A stretch of DNA of 64,000 bases from positions 19,769-83,768 of the forward strand of contig JALKBU010000106.1 in NCBI GenBank assembly GCA_023091735.1. Reading direction: 5' to 3'. The notes beneath the pieces are model-generated. The model saw only the letters and a program-made list of their open reading frames with translations. It searched no databases and had not been told where the DNA came from. Source of the stretch: Trichomonas tenax. Its lineage: Eukaryota; Parabasalia; Trichomonadida; Trichomonadidae. Position numbers and translations under genes: made by a program. Positions 34,636-44,728 of this stretch are shown here, one piece after another. How positions within the stretch are numbered: position 1 is the stretch's first letter; the number at the start of each line of letters is the position of its first letter.

Positions 34636-36555
34636 ATGGAATTTTTTGAATCTTTTCTTAAAAAAGAAACAGATAGAGTAATTGAATTACAGGATGCAAT
34701 TGACAGCTTGATTGATGGCAATGCTAAGGATATCGTTATGAGATTTGATAGAATGAATCTATTAAATCTTGAGTATTTACCGAATACAATCACATATTTA
34801 TTCGATCTTTATGTGTTGAATCCTGGTAAATCACATTGGTATATAACATTTATCAATGAAATCAAAAACAAAAATCAAGCATTTAATCATATATTGGAAT
34901 CATCTCTAATAGAGAATATAAATCTCAAATCCAACGAATATAAGATCGAAATGGCTTATTTTACAAGATTATTAATGTTTTCAAGTTGCATATTTTCAGT
35001 TTCTCAATTAATATCAAATACTAACCAAGTTTTCATGGCATATTTATATTACTGTTGTTATGATTTCCTTAACGATACCGATAAAGGTTCTCTTTTACAA
35101 ATAATTAGAAATAATGAATTATTATTAAAAGATATCATTTCTCGGTTTGATGAATTCCTTACCACCAATACAGGTCATATAGTTAACTTTTTCAAGTACG
35201 GCGGTGTTCCTTACACATATATCAGCCTAATTATAGATGATGATGCTGCTGGATTTTCAACACGACTTGCAAACGACTGTGCTTCTGATATATCTTATGA
35301 AACAAGGCTTGACACAAGTAAATTATTGTGGCATATGCCTTTTGAAAACAGTGCAACGCTACTTCAACTTGCAGCTTCATTTGGAAGTGTAAAAATTTTA
35401 AAACTAATTACAAACATGGGAAGCGATATGTTGGTTGATTTTGGCAAATACGCATTATTTGGAGGTTCATTAGAGATTATAAGAATGGCATATGCAAAAG
35501 GAAGTACTTTTAAACTTAAAGATGCAGTTCACTATAAAAAGAACAAAATCATAAGATGGCTGAAAGAAAATTTTAATATCTCTCAGGATGAAATCAATGA
35601 ATCAATAGAACAGGCAATTTTAAGCAACAGCGCTGTATTCATGCAAGAGTTTGATATCAGCTCAAAGAACAAGAACATTGACCCATTCATACTTCACAAG
35701 ATTTGTAAAAGCAACAACAATCACCTTTTCTCATTCTTTATTGAATTTGATTATAATCTTTTCAACAGACCGGATAGAGATGGAAACACGCCTCTCCACA
35801 TCACAGCAATCTATGGATCAACAATGGTCATTCAGTTCTTGCTCATATATCCTCGAGTTGAGTTGAATCCTGTCAACAAAGCTGGATATACTCCACTCGA
35901 ATGTGCAATTCTAAACGGGCATCAAGAAATTGTTATGCTATTAACATCAAACCCTGGTGTTGATATTGTGCATAGACCTCACGGTGTATCATTGCTTGCT
36001 TTAGCTTTACAAAATGGAAATAATGAAATCGTTCAAATGATTTATGAGAAAGGAATATGTGACATCAAAGACAAATTCTCAAAGCAATATTCAATTCAAG
36101 CATTTGTATTCGTATCAGGAAACCTTCCTGTTGCAAAGCTTTTCTTTAAGACCAAAGACCCTCTTACAACGATAATATCAGAGACATTTACGGCATTGCA
36201 TTTAGCTGCCTCAGCTGGAAAACTCAATCTTATTAAATGGATGATCGATGAAATGGGTGTTGATCCAAATATTAGAGATGCAAACAAGAAAACAGCACTC
36301 CATGTTGCTATAGAGTATAGGCAATATGAAGTTATAAGATACTTTGTGCTTGAGTCAAAGATTGATATCAATTTGCAAAATTATCTTGGTGAAACACCCC
36401 TTATGAGTGCTATTGCCCTCGATGATAAAATATCAGTGGAAATCATCCTTAAGAATAAGAATGTCGACAAGAATTTAGGAGACTATTTCTCCAACAAGCC
36501 CAGAAATAGAACTCAAATACCAGAAATCTTACAGCTCCTTGATAAAAGTGATTAA
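34636..36555 (+). CDS. Ankyrin-repeat protein
   Basis: About 639 residues. The true start is taken as the ATG at 34636, which directly follows TTTTCACA, a canonical initiator; the frame is open upstream but has no ATG there. The N-terminal 200 residues are helical and lack repeats, as in the large trichomonad family of ankyrin proteins with a DUF3447-type N-terminal part. The second half holds at least six ankyrin repeats: clear units begin DGNTPLHITAIYG, AGYTPLECAILNG, TFTALHLAASAG, KKTALHVAIEYR and GETPLMSAIALD. The role is presumably protein binding; partners cannot be named. Confidence 0.88.
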   Translation: MEFFESFLKKETDRVIELQDAIDSLIDGNAKDIVMRFDRMNLLNLEYLPNTITYLFDLYVLNPGKSHWYITFINEIKNKNQAFNHILESSLIENINLKSNEYKIEMAYFTRLLMFSSCIFSVSQLISNTNQVFMAYLYYCCYDFLNDTDKGSLLQIIRNNELLLKDIISRFDEFLTTNTGHIVNFFKYGGVPYTYISLIIDDDAAGFSTRLANDCASDISYETRLDTSKLLWHMPFENSATLLQLAASFGSVKILKLITNMGSDMLVDFGKYALFGGSLEIIRMAYAKGSTFKLKDAVHYKKNKIIRWLKENFNISQDEINESIEQAILSNSAVFMQEFDISSKNKNIDPFILHKICKSNNNHLFSFFIEFDYNLFNRPDRDGNTPLHITAIYGSTMVIQFLLIYPRVELNPVNKAGYTPLECAILNGHQEIVMLLTSNPGVDIVHRPHGVSLLALALQNGNNEIVQMIYEKGICDIKDKFSKQYSIQAFVFVSGNLPVAKLFFKTKDPLTTIISETFTALHLAASAGKLNLIKWMIDEMGVDPNIRDANKKTALHVAIEYRQYEVIRYFVLESKIDINLQNYLGETPLMSAIALDDKISVEIILKNKNVDKNLGDYFSNKPRNRTQIPEILQLLDKSD

Positions 36556-37227
36556 TTTTGTATTATAATAAAATGAATTGTTTCAAAATCATTATGTGAT
36601 GTTAAGGATTCAACGACCTTATAGTAAATGATTATCAATTTATTGAAAGCTGAATAATATTTTAGGTAGGTATTCATTCAATATAATTTAATAGGGGGAG
36701 TCCAATTTTAATTGGAAAATATCATTAAGAAAAATGAATTTTAGCGAAGTTTGGTCATTGCTTTAAATACATGTCTTAAATCAAAAGGGTATTCATTGTC
36801 TCGCAGTGCCAGATGCAGGTGTAATGATTTCTTCAATGATATTCGATTTCTAGAGTAATCTCAAACGTAATTTCGAATTTCTTTTATATTAACGCAATTA
36901 TCTCTGTCCATTTCAGTATATAGGAGATAGGAAATCATGTATCCCAAAATGAAGTCAAATACAATAAAATTGAATTTATATTCGCAAATGTTCCTTTTAT
37001 ATCATGTTTGCATCAATTCAAGAGCGTAGAAATCGCTTAGATGTGTACAAAGATCCTATCAGAAGATTTACCAATACTCTCAATCGATTTTTTACGGAAA
37101 TATTTCGATAATTTCCGAAAATTTTCACGGGCACAAGTTTTTCTGTACAAAAAGTAGAGCTCATATGTTTGTGATAGATCACTCAAGAAAAAATCGATTT
37201 TAATTAAGTTTCGAAAAAAGGAAAAAA
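36556..37227. other. Intergenic spacer, nothing seen
   Basis: AT-rich with no supportable ORF. The A6 tract at 37222-37227 is the T6 terminator of the minus-strand tRNA. Confidence 0.45.
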
Positions 37228-37301
37228 CGCTATCCTGGGGACTCGAACCCCAAACCCTTGGATTAAAAGTCCAAAGCTCTATCCTGTTGAGCTAGGAAAG
37301 C
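37228..37301 (-). tRNA. tRNA-Lys with TTT anticodon
   Basis: On the minus strand a complete cloverleaf: acceptor GCTTTCC/GGATAGC, D arm GCTC/GAGC, anticodon stem TTGGA/TCCAA with loop CTTTTAA (anticodon TTT), T arm TGGGG/CCCCA, discriminator G. A T6 terminator follows. The acceptor stem has one U-U mismatch at the fourth pair, otherwise all stems are perfect. Confidence 0.92.
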
Positions 37302-37477
37302 TTGACATTAATTAGTTTGTTTTAGGCCCATGTAACAATACATATCTAATTTTTGTTTGATTTATAAAATCTTTTCTGTTAATGTTTGAACTCTCAGATA
37401 TGAAAAATACGATGCAATATAACATAAACAAAACATAGATTTAATATTCACATCTAAAATACTAAAATTAAGCCGCA

Positions 37478-40057
37478 TTAATAAGAATCAAGCTTTGCTA
37501 TAAGATCTTGTCTCAATGGTTCTGTCTGCTGTGTTACAACGCACTGCATGATGCCATTCTTGATACCAGCTTCTATCAGGGCTTGCTTGCACTGTGGATA
37601 TGCAACTAATACTGCTGCTGTTATCACAGCCTTTTCTGTTGCATCACATTGATTAATAACAAAGTGTGCAACAACTTGTGACAGTGTAATCAACTCTTGC
37701 GAGAAACCCACTTTAGCAATCTCGCAGCCAACGAGCATACCTGCATGAACAAGATCAGCTCTTGATGTGCAAACTGTTAATTGAAGATATGTGCTCATGA
37801 ATGCCGAAGTCGAAAGTTTTTCAACGAATGAAGTTGTCAATTGTAATCTTGCGAAAATACTGGAAATCAATATCAAATATTCAGGAATATTAGGCATTGC
37901 AACTCTAAGGAATAGCTCTGCTACACCATCAAGCTCTGTCAAAGCTGGACGCATTTCAGGAACAACTAAAACAGAAAGGAATATCTTAATAGCAGTCAAT
38001 GTATCATAGCTATACTCAAGCCACGTCTTATTCATCAGTATCAAGACAGCTCCTGAAGGAGTCTCAGCAATTGAGCAAACAGCACTCTGAACAAGTTGGT
38101 TTGTTGGGGCGAGTTGAACTAAATATGCTATAACATCACCAGTAACTTTCGGCTTTCCTTTAATGAAATAGAGAAGTAATGGTTTGACGAATTGCTCAGA
38201 CTTGAGGTGCGCTTCGATAATATCCGGTGGAATTGGCTGAATGAGATCACCAAGACTGATATAAGCGTTATAAACAAATGTTATTTCTTCCGTGTTACTT
38301 GACTTAAGGATGTGCTTGAGAAGATCTGACGTGTAGGTTTTGTATTCGTCGGCAAATGCAGTGTTAATTTTCAGCAAATAGACGAGGACTCTAATGAAAT
38401 CTTGTGTGAAACCGCGTTTGAGATAACTTGAAGAAACGGCGAGGAATGGAGAAATTATTTGGAAAGCAAGTTTGTGCTTGTTTGCTATTAAAGCAAACTT
38501 TGAGAAAAGATGGAGAACTTCGGCTGTATGTTTATCTGCCATGAGTGCAATTTTCTGTGATAATTCTGGTGAAATTGCTGAAGGTTTTGCTGCAATCATC
38601 GCTGAAATAATTCTTGAAAGCAATGGGAATAAGTCTGAATTATCATATGGAAGTTGTTCGAATATGCGGACATCTGTTAATGGTGCAATTAATTCTTGAT
38701 CAATTTCAACAATTTGTGCAATTGCTTGAATACTGATTTTCCTCTTCTTCAACGATGGGGAGAACTCAAAGTTTTCCTTGATCGATGTGTAGAAGTTGAG
38801 GATGTTATTCTTGTTGATTTTGTCGATTTGTCCCATAATATAATTTTGATATTCGTTAATTTCTTCCTCTTCCTCACTGTCATCCGAAGACTCATTGTTA
38901 GGCTGTTGGTATGACTGAGCATTGAAATTAGCGATTGATGGCATTAATGGCGCAATTGGATTCTTCATAAAGTCCACTGTGTGCTGGCTCTGCATTGGTT
39001 GAAGATATCCACTTGACGAAACCGGAGGATTCGGAGTTTCGAGTGGTGGAGATAAACCAAATTGTTTTCTCGTTTGAATATCGATTTGTTGGAATTGATC
39101 TTGTGAAATTGCTTTTCTTGTTGATAAAGGTGCATACATATCACTTTGTTTTGCCTTTTCGATCTGTCCAACGTAATTTACAATGTCATCGACATATTTC
39201 GCGTCTGTTCCCTGAAATTCGACTTTGTGTGATGCAAAAGAGTTGTAGATTTGCTTAAAAGAGGGCCTCCTTTCTGGGTCACGATGCCAGCAGAGTTCGA
39301 TGAGCTGCCTAAGCTTTTTGGGACAATTGTCAGGAATTCTTGGTCTCGAGTTTCTTTCTGCGACCTGAATTGCGATCTGCACTCCGTTAAATCCTTTGAA
39401 CGGTACATCTTCAGCAACAATTTCCCACAAGAGAATTCCATAAGCGTAAACATCGACTTTGTTTGTGTATGTCGCTGTCATCATCTGCTCGGGCGCCATC
39501 CATTGAGTTGTACCTATTTGCTGTGTGACTAAGTTCGTTGAGTCATCCTTAAAGCGAGCAATACCAAAATCGATAATTTTAGGGAGATGACGATTATCCA
39601 AAAGAATGTTGAGCGACTTTAAGTCTCTGTGTATGATTTTCATCTTGTGGAGGTTCATCATTCCGTGTGCAATGCACATCGCAATTACGTTTTTTTCTGT
39701 GTTAGTTAATACGGGTGAACCAGGTTTGTGCTGCAAAGCGTTGAATAAAGTGCCGCATTCGATGAATTCTGTGACGATTAAATAAGGAGAAGTGAAAGTA
39801 AATCCTAATAAAGGAACTAAAAAGTAGGAATGGCAACACGCAAGGATCTTAACTTCGCGGCAAAAGTACACCAGTTCCTGTCCTTCTAATTCATCTGTGA
39901 TTAATTTCTTCACAGCGCATTTTATTCCTGTTTTCTTGTGAATCGCAAGGTAAACGAGACCGAACGCTCCTTCTCCGATCTTTTTGACGAGCTGGAAGTC
40001 ATCGAGATTGCAAAGATATGGTGCAACATCGGCAAGAACTTCCTGTGCTGACGTCAT
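37478..40057 (-). CDS. TKL-type protein kinase with helical-repeat C-terminal half
   Basis: An 859-residue protein. The kinase domain covers about residues 19-275: glycine loop GEGAFG, catalytic lysine in CAVKKL, HRDLKSLNIL catalytic loop (K and N as in TKL/tyrosine kinase-like enzymes), DFGIAR, and GTTQWMAPEQM. CWHRDPERRPSF marks the end of the kinase. All catalytic residues are present. A low-complexity linker with an acidic run (SSDDSEEEEE) follows, and then about 430 residues of helices with armadillo/HEAT-like look. Kinases with this layout are numerous in trichomonads. Start: the first ATG after upstream stops. No substrate can be named. Confidence 0.9.
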   Translation of the reverse strand: MTSAQEVLADVAPYLCNLDDFQLVKKIGEGAFGLVYLAIHKKTGIKCAVKKLITDELEGQELVYFCREVKILACCHSYFLVPLLGFTFTSPYLIVTEFIECGTLFNALQHKPGSPVLTNTEKNVIAMCIAHGMMNLHKMKIIHRDLKSLNILLDNRHLPKIIDFGIARFKDDSTNLVTQQIGTTQWMAPEQMMTATYTNKVDVYAYGILLWEIVAEDVPFKGFNGVQIAIQVAERNSRPRIPDNCPKKLRQLIELCWHRDPERRPSFKQIYNSFASHKVEFQGTDAKYVDDIVNYVGQIEKAKQSDMYAPLSTRKAISQDQFQQIDIQTRKQFGLSPPLETPNPPVSSSGYLQPMQSQHTVDFMKNPIAPLMPSIANFNAQSYQQPNNESSDDSEEEEEINEYQNYIMGQIDKINKNNILNFYTSIKENFEFSPSLKKRKISIQAIAQIVEIDQELIAPLTDVRIFEQLPYDNSDLFPLLSRIISAMIAAKPSAISPELSQKIALMADKHTAEVLHLFSKFALIANKHKLAFQIISPFLAVSSSYLKRGFTQDFIRVLVYLLKINTAFADEYKTYTSDLLKHILKSSNTEEITFVYNAYISLGDLIQPIPPDIIEAHLKSEQFVKPLLLYFIKGKPKVTGDVIAYLVQLAPTNQLVQSAVCSIAETPSGAVLILMNKTWLEYSYDTLTAIKIFLSVLVVPEMRPALTELDGVAELFLRVAMPNIPEYLILISSIFARLQLTTSFVEKLSTSAFMSTYLQLTVCTSRADLVHAGMLVGCEIAKVGFSQELITLSQVVAHFVINQCDATEKAVITAAVLVAYPQCKQALIEAGIKNGIMQCVVTQQTEPLRQDLIAKLDSY

Positions 40058-40687
40058 TTTATTTTTTTAACTTTTTTATATCTTTAAGGTTTTTTCTTAG
40101 CATATCTTGGATCTCTATACTTGATATATTTTTCAAGTTTTCGATGCTTTTTGAAGAATTTTTCAATAATATGAAAAACTACATCAACTTATATTTCACT
40201 TTAAAGCTGCGGCATCAAATTTGGATTTAAAAAAATATTCTAACACATAAATTACTCCATATGATTTTTTGATCTAATTTTTTTGAGAAAAATGATTTTC
40301 ATTTATTTGCTAAAATTAATGAAATCATAAATTGTACATATTGCGTTTAGCATAGTTTTCACTGTCTTGCATTAAAGAAAGAGAATACATTTTTATTTAT
40401 ATTGACCCAGAGAAGAGAGAAGGAGAGTAATTCTACCACTCGAGGCAGGGAGCATTTGAGTAACTTGTAACAGAAATTGGTCATATTTACTAAATCACAA
40501 ATATTCATATTTAGGATATGCACCATTCCAGAATTTTTCATAAGCTATATATGTGCAGGTCTATTTGTATCAATACAAGTTTTATATAATTTTTGTAAAA
40601 TCAAATTATTGGAATTCCTCTATAATACATTTGTAGTTTAAGAATCTTTTATACAAAGAAAACGATTTTAATAGTAAAGATCCATAA
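40058..40687. other. Divergent intergenic spacer
   Basis: 630 AT-rich bases between divergent kinase and glycosyltransferase-like genes. No ORF or repeat is supported. Confidence 0.45.
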
Positions 40688-41542
40688 ATGGTTGATGTTG
40701 AGTTATCTCCTTTTGTATTCGTTTTTCTAGTTCTTGTTACTTTGGCCATTTTCGTTCTGATGTTTACAACATCGTTCAGTGTTTCCTTCAATGATACTAC
40801 AGCGGCTGAAATTCAAATATATAATATCATTCGAAATAAAGAAAACCCGCAATTCGTAGACAGTCAAGGAGTAAATGTTGAACCTGTGAAAGGAGTCTTC
40901 ATTTCATTGATAATTCAAGTTTATACACGAAATGCACAACAAGTCAATGAAAACATCACTCAAATTCTTGAAAAATACAAGAAATCGCCAATCTCAGACA
41001 AGCCATACGAAATGATATGCATTTTACCTGATAATGCCTCAGTTCAAAAATCAATCGATTATTTTTCAAAAATTTATCAGAAAATAGTATTCTTCACATC
41101 GCTAAACGATCCAATAAACGATTTCAAACAATCTGTTATGATGGCAAAAGGCCAATACGTTCTCGATACTAAATTTATTGATCAGGAATTATCAGAGTTT
41201 TCTAAATACGATAAACAGTTCATAACGATTGCAACTCCAATGAATTCTATACATTTACCATTCTATCACCAACAGATGTTCAGTTTACCAATATTTATTT
41301 ATAAACCTGCAGGAATGGTCATTTTCTCGCGTCTGCACTCAACAGGACAAAAGGCACAGTATGAGATTGATTATCTCTGCAAATCTTGCCACTTAACAGC
41401 ATATTATAAATCATATATTTTTTCTGACTTTAATCCTTCAATATTGAACATAATTATTGCCAAGCTCTGGAAGTCGGTTATAGTTTTCCTATTTAAACGT
41501 CACTACTGGACAATCGGTAAAACAAAGAGAAAATCGTCATAA
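40688..41542 (+). CDS. ALG5-like glycosyltransferase relative, degenerate motifs
   Basis: A 284-residue type II membrane protein: a signal anchor at about residues 8-30, then a GT2-like fold. The order of elements follows dolichyl-phosphate beta-glucosyltransferase (ALG5): a first strand FISLIIQVYTRNAQQVNENI, YEMICILPDNASVQ at the place of the usual VVDDGS, MMAKGQYVLDTKF at the place of the ARG...DADG motif, and a C-terminal EIDYLCKSCHL with a final hydrophobic segment and YWTIGK. The acidic catalytic residues appear replaced (LPDNAS, DTK), so the protein may be catalytically weak or dead, or be a different GT2 member. It would act at the ER membrane. The family call is inference from pattern order. 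Confidence 0.5.
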   Translation: MVDVELSPFVFVFLVLVTLAIFVLMFTTSFSVSFNDTTAAEIQIYNIIRNKENPQFVDSQGVNVEPVKGVFISLIIQVYTRNAQQVNENITQILEKYKKSPISDKPYEMICILPDNASVQKSIDYFSKIYQKIVFFTSLNDPINDFKQSVMMAKGQYVLDTKFIDQELSEFSKYDKQFITIATPMNSIHLPFYHQQMFSLPIFIYKPAGMVIFSRLHSTGQKAQYEIDYLCKSCHLTAYYKSYIFSDFNPSILNIIIAKLWKSVIVFLFKRHYWTIGKTKRKSS

Positions 41543-41855
41543 AACTTTGATAGGAACCAAGCAGACACCGTATACAGTCCGTGTGTAGTGTCCCACCGAC
41601 GAAATGGTAAGAGTAATCAGTGATATTTCATAATGAAATACGTTATCAAAGTTCGAATGCAATTCCGCCTACGTCCGCTTGACTTACATACCGACGCACA
41701 TGTCAATATCTTAGTTTTTTGGAATTCGAAATTTGAACTGTGAAAATTTAGCGTAAAAAGGCCAGACACAGCACATAAAAGCCAAATCCGAGTGAAATTT
41801 AACTTTTCGAAATGAAACATTTTTCTGACACTTTTTGTTCAGTTGTTTATATAAA
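41543..41855. other. Spacer with a possible 36-codon ORF
   Basis: The spacer is richer in GC at 41555-41700 than usual. An ATG at 41633 directly after TTTCATA opens 36 codons (MKYVIKVRMQFRLRPLDLHT...) to a TGA at 41741-41743. It might be a tiny gene or a relic; no family is recognised. Confidence 0.3.
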
Positions 41856-42368
41856 ATGACACAGGTTGATCCAATGATATTTTCAAAGGCTTCGATGCTC
41901 CTCAACATCTACCAAGTCAGTTATATTGCCAAGAGAGCTAAACTTGTCATCACGCAAGGCCAGATCTCGAAAGCTGAGCAATTAAACAGAAAACCCGTCG
42001 CTGTTTGGGTAAAACACAGCTACGGTCTGTATTTCCTTGATGCCGATGGTATGGATGCGTTTCCAATTACAGGTGACACGGGTTTTTTCGATATCCAATT
42101 AAAGTCCCTTAAAAAAGATCAAGGACAGTTAAGATACATTCAGTGCACGCTTAAAAATACGAAAGTGCCCTTGAATCTATATGGTCCCGATGAAGTTATG
42201 GCTTTATGGTATGATGCACTGCGTTACATTGTTTTAGGTGCACAGCCAGAGACACACACGTCTCTTAACTACAGAGAGGCCCTTATTCACGGTTTAGAAT
42301 ATTCTCAGATTAATAACGAAAAGGCTCCAGAAGTCCCTCCACCACCACCGGACTTGAACTGGAAGTAA
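41856..42368 (+). CDS. Small PH-like domain protein with Pro-rich end
   Basis: About 170 residues starting at the ATG at 41856, which lies 18 bases after a GTTCAGTTG initiator-like site; the frame is open a little further upstream but without ATG. The pattern at about residues 45-130 fits a PH-like fold: strand KPVAVWVKHSYGLYFLD, several further strands, and the closing helix EVMALWYDALRYIVLG with the conserved tryptophan. The protein ends in PPPPPDLNWK, a possible SH3/WW or profilin ligand. A role in membrane or cytoskeletal adaptor work is inference; no named family recognised. Confidence 0.7.
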   Translation: MTQVDPMIFSKASMLLNIYQVSYIAKRAKLVITQGQISKAEQLNRKPVAVWVKHSYGLYFLDADGMDAFPITGDTGFFDIQLKSLKKDQGQLRYIQCTLKNTKVPLNLYGPDEVMALWYDALRYIVLGAQPETHTSLNYREALIHGLEYSQINNEKAPEVPPPPPDLNWK

Positions 42369-42665
42369 CTTGTTATTGTAAGTGCGGAGTAACAAAGAAA
42401 TATTTATATTAACTGAAATTATTTTGTCATATCTTAATGAAAATTGTAACTTTATCATTAATCATTCATAAATATATATTTATCATCCTACTAACATCAC
42501 TACTTCATTTTTCACTACCGAAATCACTTTTATAACTTCTAAATAAAATGTATGCTAAAATAACTTCACTTCGCATTAAAATATAAATGTGTTGGTATTG
42601 CGAAAGAGATTTATTAATGTTTTATGAGATGTTAAATGAAATTGATTTCAAATTGCTAATACATT

Positions 42666-43493
42666 CTATTTTTGCTTAGCCATTTCTTCAAACATGTCAG
42701 CCAGTTCAACGAGTGAAGGTTTGATCCAAGTTGGGTGATCAGCTTCTGGAAAATCAAGAACATCTTTTTCTGTATCGATTCCAGACAAAACGAGGACGGA
42801 CCTCGCTCCGTTCCTTGAAGCGAATAATATATCTGTAATCATTCTGTCGCCAACCATTACGACATCATCTTTTGTAACGCCAAGTGTCAAAAGAACAGTG
42901 TCGAACATTGGTTTGTTTGGTTTTCCGATGACATCTGCCTCATTGTTGATGCCGACCTCAAAAGCACGAACGCAAGAGCCACTGCCGCAGATCAAGATTC
43001 CGCCGTGCATTGGGAAGTTTGGATCTGGGTTTGTACCGATCAACTTAGCGCCATAGTTCTTGCACAGCAAAATTCCGCGTGAGATGTCTGCGTGTGACAA
43101 AGATTCGGACTTGGACACAACGACAGCCTCAACTGGCTGCGGTTCTGGGTCTGTTTTGAGGTTGTGGACCTCAATTCCGTGGTTTCTGAGTTCCTCCATG
43201 AGTCCATCGAATCCACAAACGAAAACTTTCGAGATATTGTGGTGTTGTAAGTATTTCGCTGTAGCATAGCCTGAAGAGAACACATCATCGACTTGGAATC
43301 CCTCTAGTCCAAGTTTCTCAAGCATTTTGAGGTATTGTTCGCGTGTTTTAGAGCAATTATTTGTGACCAAAACCAAACGAACGCCGAGTTTCCTGATCCT
43401 ATTGAGTGCATCAATGGCGCCTTTGATCGGTGTGTTGTCAATCCATATGACACCGTCACCATCTAAAAGGAGAACCTTAGGAATGGATTTCAT
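42666..43493 (-). CDS. HAD phosphatase, PGP/p-nitrophenylphosphatase family
   Basis: A 275-residue HAD-superfamily phosphatase of the phosphoglycolate/pyridoxal phosphatase (PGP/PDXP, NagD-like) group. Motif I DGDGVIW (residues 11-17) supplies the nucleophile and acid/base aspartates, motif II VTNNCSKT (about 43-50), a C2 cap in the middle with GTNPDPNFP, the lysine of motif III in IGKPNKP, and motif IV MVGDRMITDI. All catalytic residues are present. It probably clears small phosphorylated side products such as 2-phosphoglycolate in the cytosol. A TGTCACTTTTT element stands 17 bases upstream of the ATG. It is one of the few genes here that end in TAG. Confidence 0.92.
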   Translation of the reverse strand: MKSIPKVLLLDGDGVIWIDNTPIKGAIDALNRIRKLGVRLVLVTNNCSKTREQYLKMLEKLGLEGFQVDDVFSSGYATAKYLQHHNISKVFVCGFDGLMEELRNHGIEVHNLKTDPEPQPVEAVVVSKSESLSHADISRGILLCKNYGAKLIGTNPDPNFPMHGGILICGSGSCVRAFEVGINNEADVIGKPNKPMFDTVLLTLGVTKDDVVMVGDRMITDILFASRNGARSVLVLSGIDTEKDVLDFPEADHPTWIKPSLVELADMFEEMAKQK

Positions 43494-43933
43494 TTATATA
43501 ACTAATTGCAAAAAGTGACACTAAAATTTTAAAAAGTGTCAAAGCCCATCATTTACAATTCAAGGTACTGAAACTCTTAACCTTATTTTATGAATCCTCA
43601 AGAACACGTCAGCATTTATATTATAGTTTTAAACACGCGTAGATATACGTGTGCTTATGCTTGCTATAGGATCCAGATGTCAATATTTTAGTAATTTACT
43701 TCCCCAGAGGATTGTTCTCGGATTTTTTCACGATCAACAAAAATGGTCCACATTCTTTTGTAAAGAACATTCTAAGTGTTGGGTCCAAGATATATTAAAG
43801 ACCACCATTTGCTTAACTCATCGGTGTTAACTGAAAGAATCATAATTAAATTTTTTATGAAGATATTCTTACCCTCTTTATATAAAAAGTAACGTTTGGA
43901 TTAAAAAGTGCTAATTTGATCAAAAAGTGACAT
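43494..43933 (+). promoter_or_regulatory. Divergent promoter region with phased AAAAAGTGAC motifs
   Basis: The spacer between the divergent HAD phosphatase and SANT genes has AAAAAGTGAC-type copies at both ends: 43510 and 43531 (21 bp apart) near the phosphatase start, and 43884, 43903 and 43922 (19 bp apart each) leading straight into the SANT-gene ATG at 43934. The rest is AT-rich. Confidence 0.5.
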
Positions 43934-44329
43934 ATGGATGATTCTTCACGAAATGTTTATTATTTTGCGAAGAATTTAAGGTTCGATTTTTTGGGGTACA
44001 AAGATGTTCTGTCTGCGTATTCCATGTATTTCAAGCTTTTAAACGAAGATGAGCAAGGGATTTCTGTAACTAACGATATTATCACCGAAAATCCAGATAG
44101 AATATGCTCATCAGATCATCCATGGACACGAATTGAAGTTGAGGCACTTATACAAGGAATAAACATGTATGGTGTCGGAAATTGGTCTCAAATCCGTTCT
44201 ACATTTAGCGAAATTTTCAATGAACACCAAAGAACGCGTGAAGACCTTGTAAACAAATGGAATACGTTGCAGAAGAATGCAAAATATGAAAGGATCGATA
44301 TTCAAAAAATGGCGGCAAACATAAAATAA
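43934..44329 (+). CDS. Single Myb/SANT telobox-type protein
   Basis: A 131-residue protein with one Myb/SANT repeat at about residues 60-118: PWTRIEVEALIQGINMYGVGNWSQI, then RTREDLVNKWNTL, which resembles the telobox helix VDLKDKWRN of telomere-repeat binding factors. The N-terminal 55 residues are without known domain. It could bind telomeric or promoter DNA. Three phased AAAAAGTGAC copies end one base before the ATG. Confidence 0.82.
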   Translation: MDDSSRNVYYFAKNLRFDFLGYKDVLSAYSMYFKLLNEDEQGISVTNDIITENPDRICSSDHPWTRIEVEALIQGINMYGVGNWSQIRSTFSEIFNEHQRTREDLVNKWNTLQKNAKYERIDIQKMAANIK

Positions 44330-44728
44330 TAATTTGCCTCCATGTATATCATATACTGATTATGTTTGTAATAGTCATTGATACAAAATAGTTTTTTTTA
44401 ATCGATATTCGTTATCGAAATCTTAATCTCAAAGTAACAGCTTCGTAATTACTACAAAACGACTCAATAACCAAAATATACAACTATGTAATATCAATGA
44501 ATCAAATACAATTTGAAAATAATTTTTGGAATTTTTGGAAAATACAAATATTTATACGAACTATTCCAATATTCACTACTTTATTATGCTTCCTCAGTTC
44601 GTTTCTTTTCAGATGTATGTGAAGAAAAATCAAGAAAAAATTTTCGATATATTTGCAAATAAAGAACATAAATTATTAATAAACAATTCTTACAATTTAT
44701 AAAGAACAATAAAAACAATTTATAGTGA
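44330..44728. other. Convergent spacer, nothing seen
   Basis: AT-rich spacer between the ends of the SANT and RING genes; no gene supported. Confidence 0.45.
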
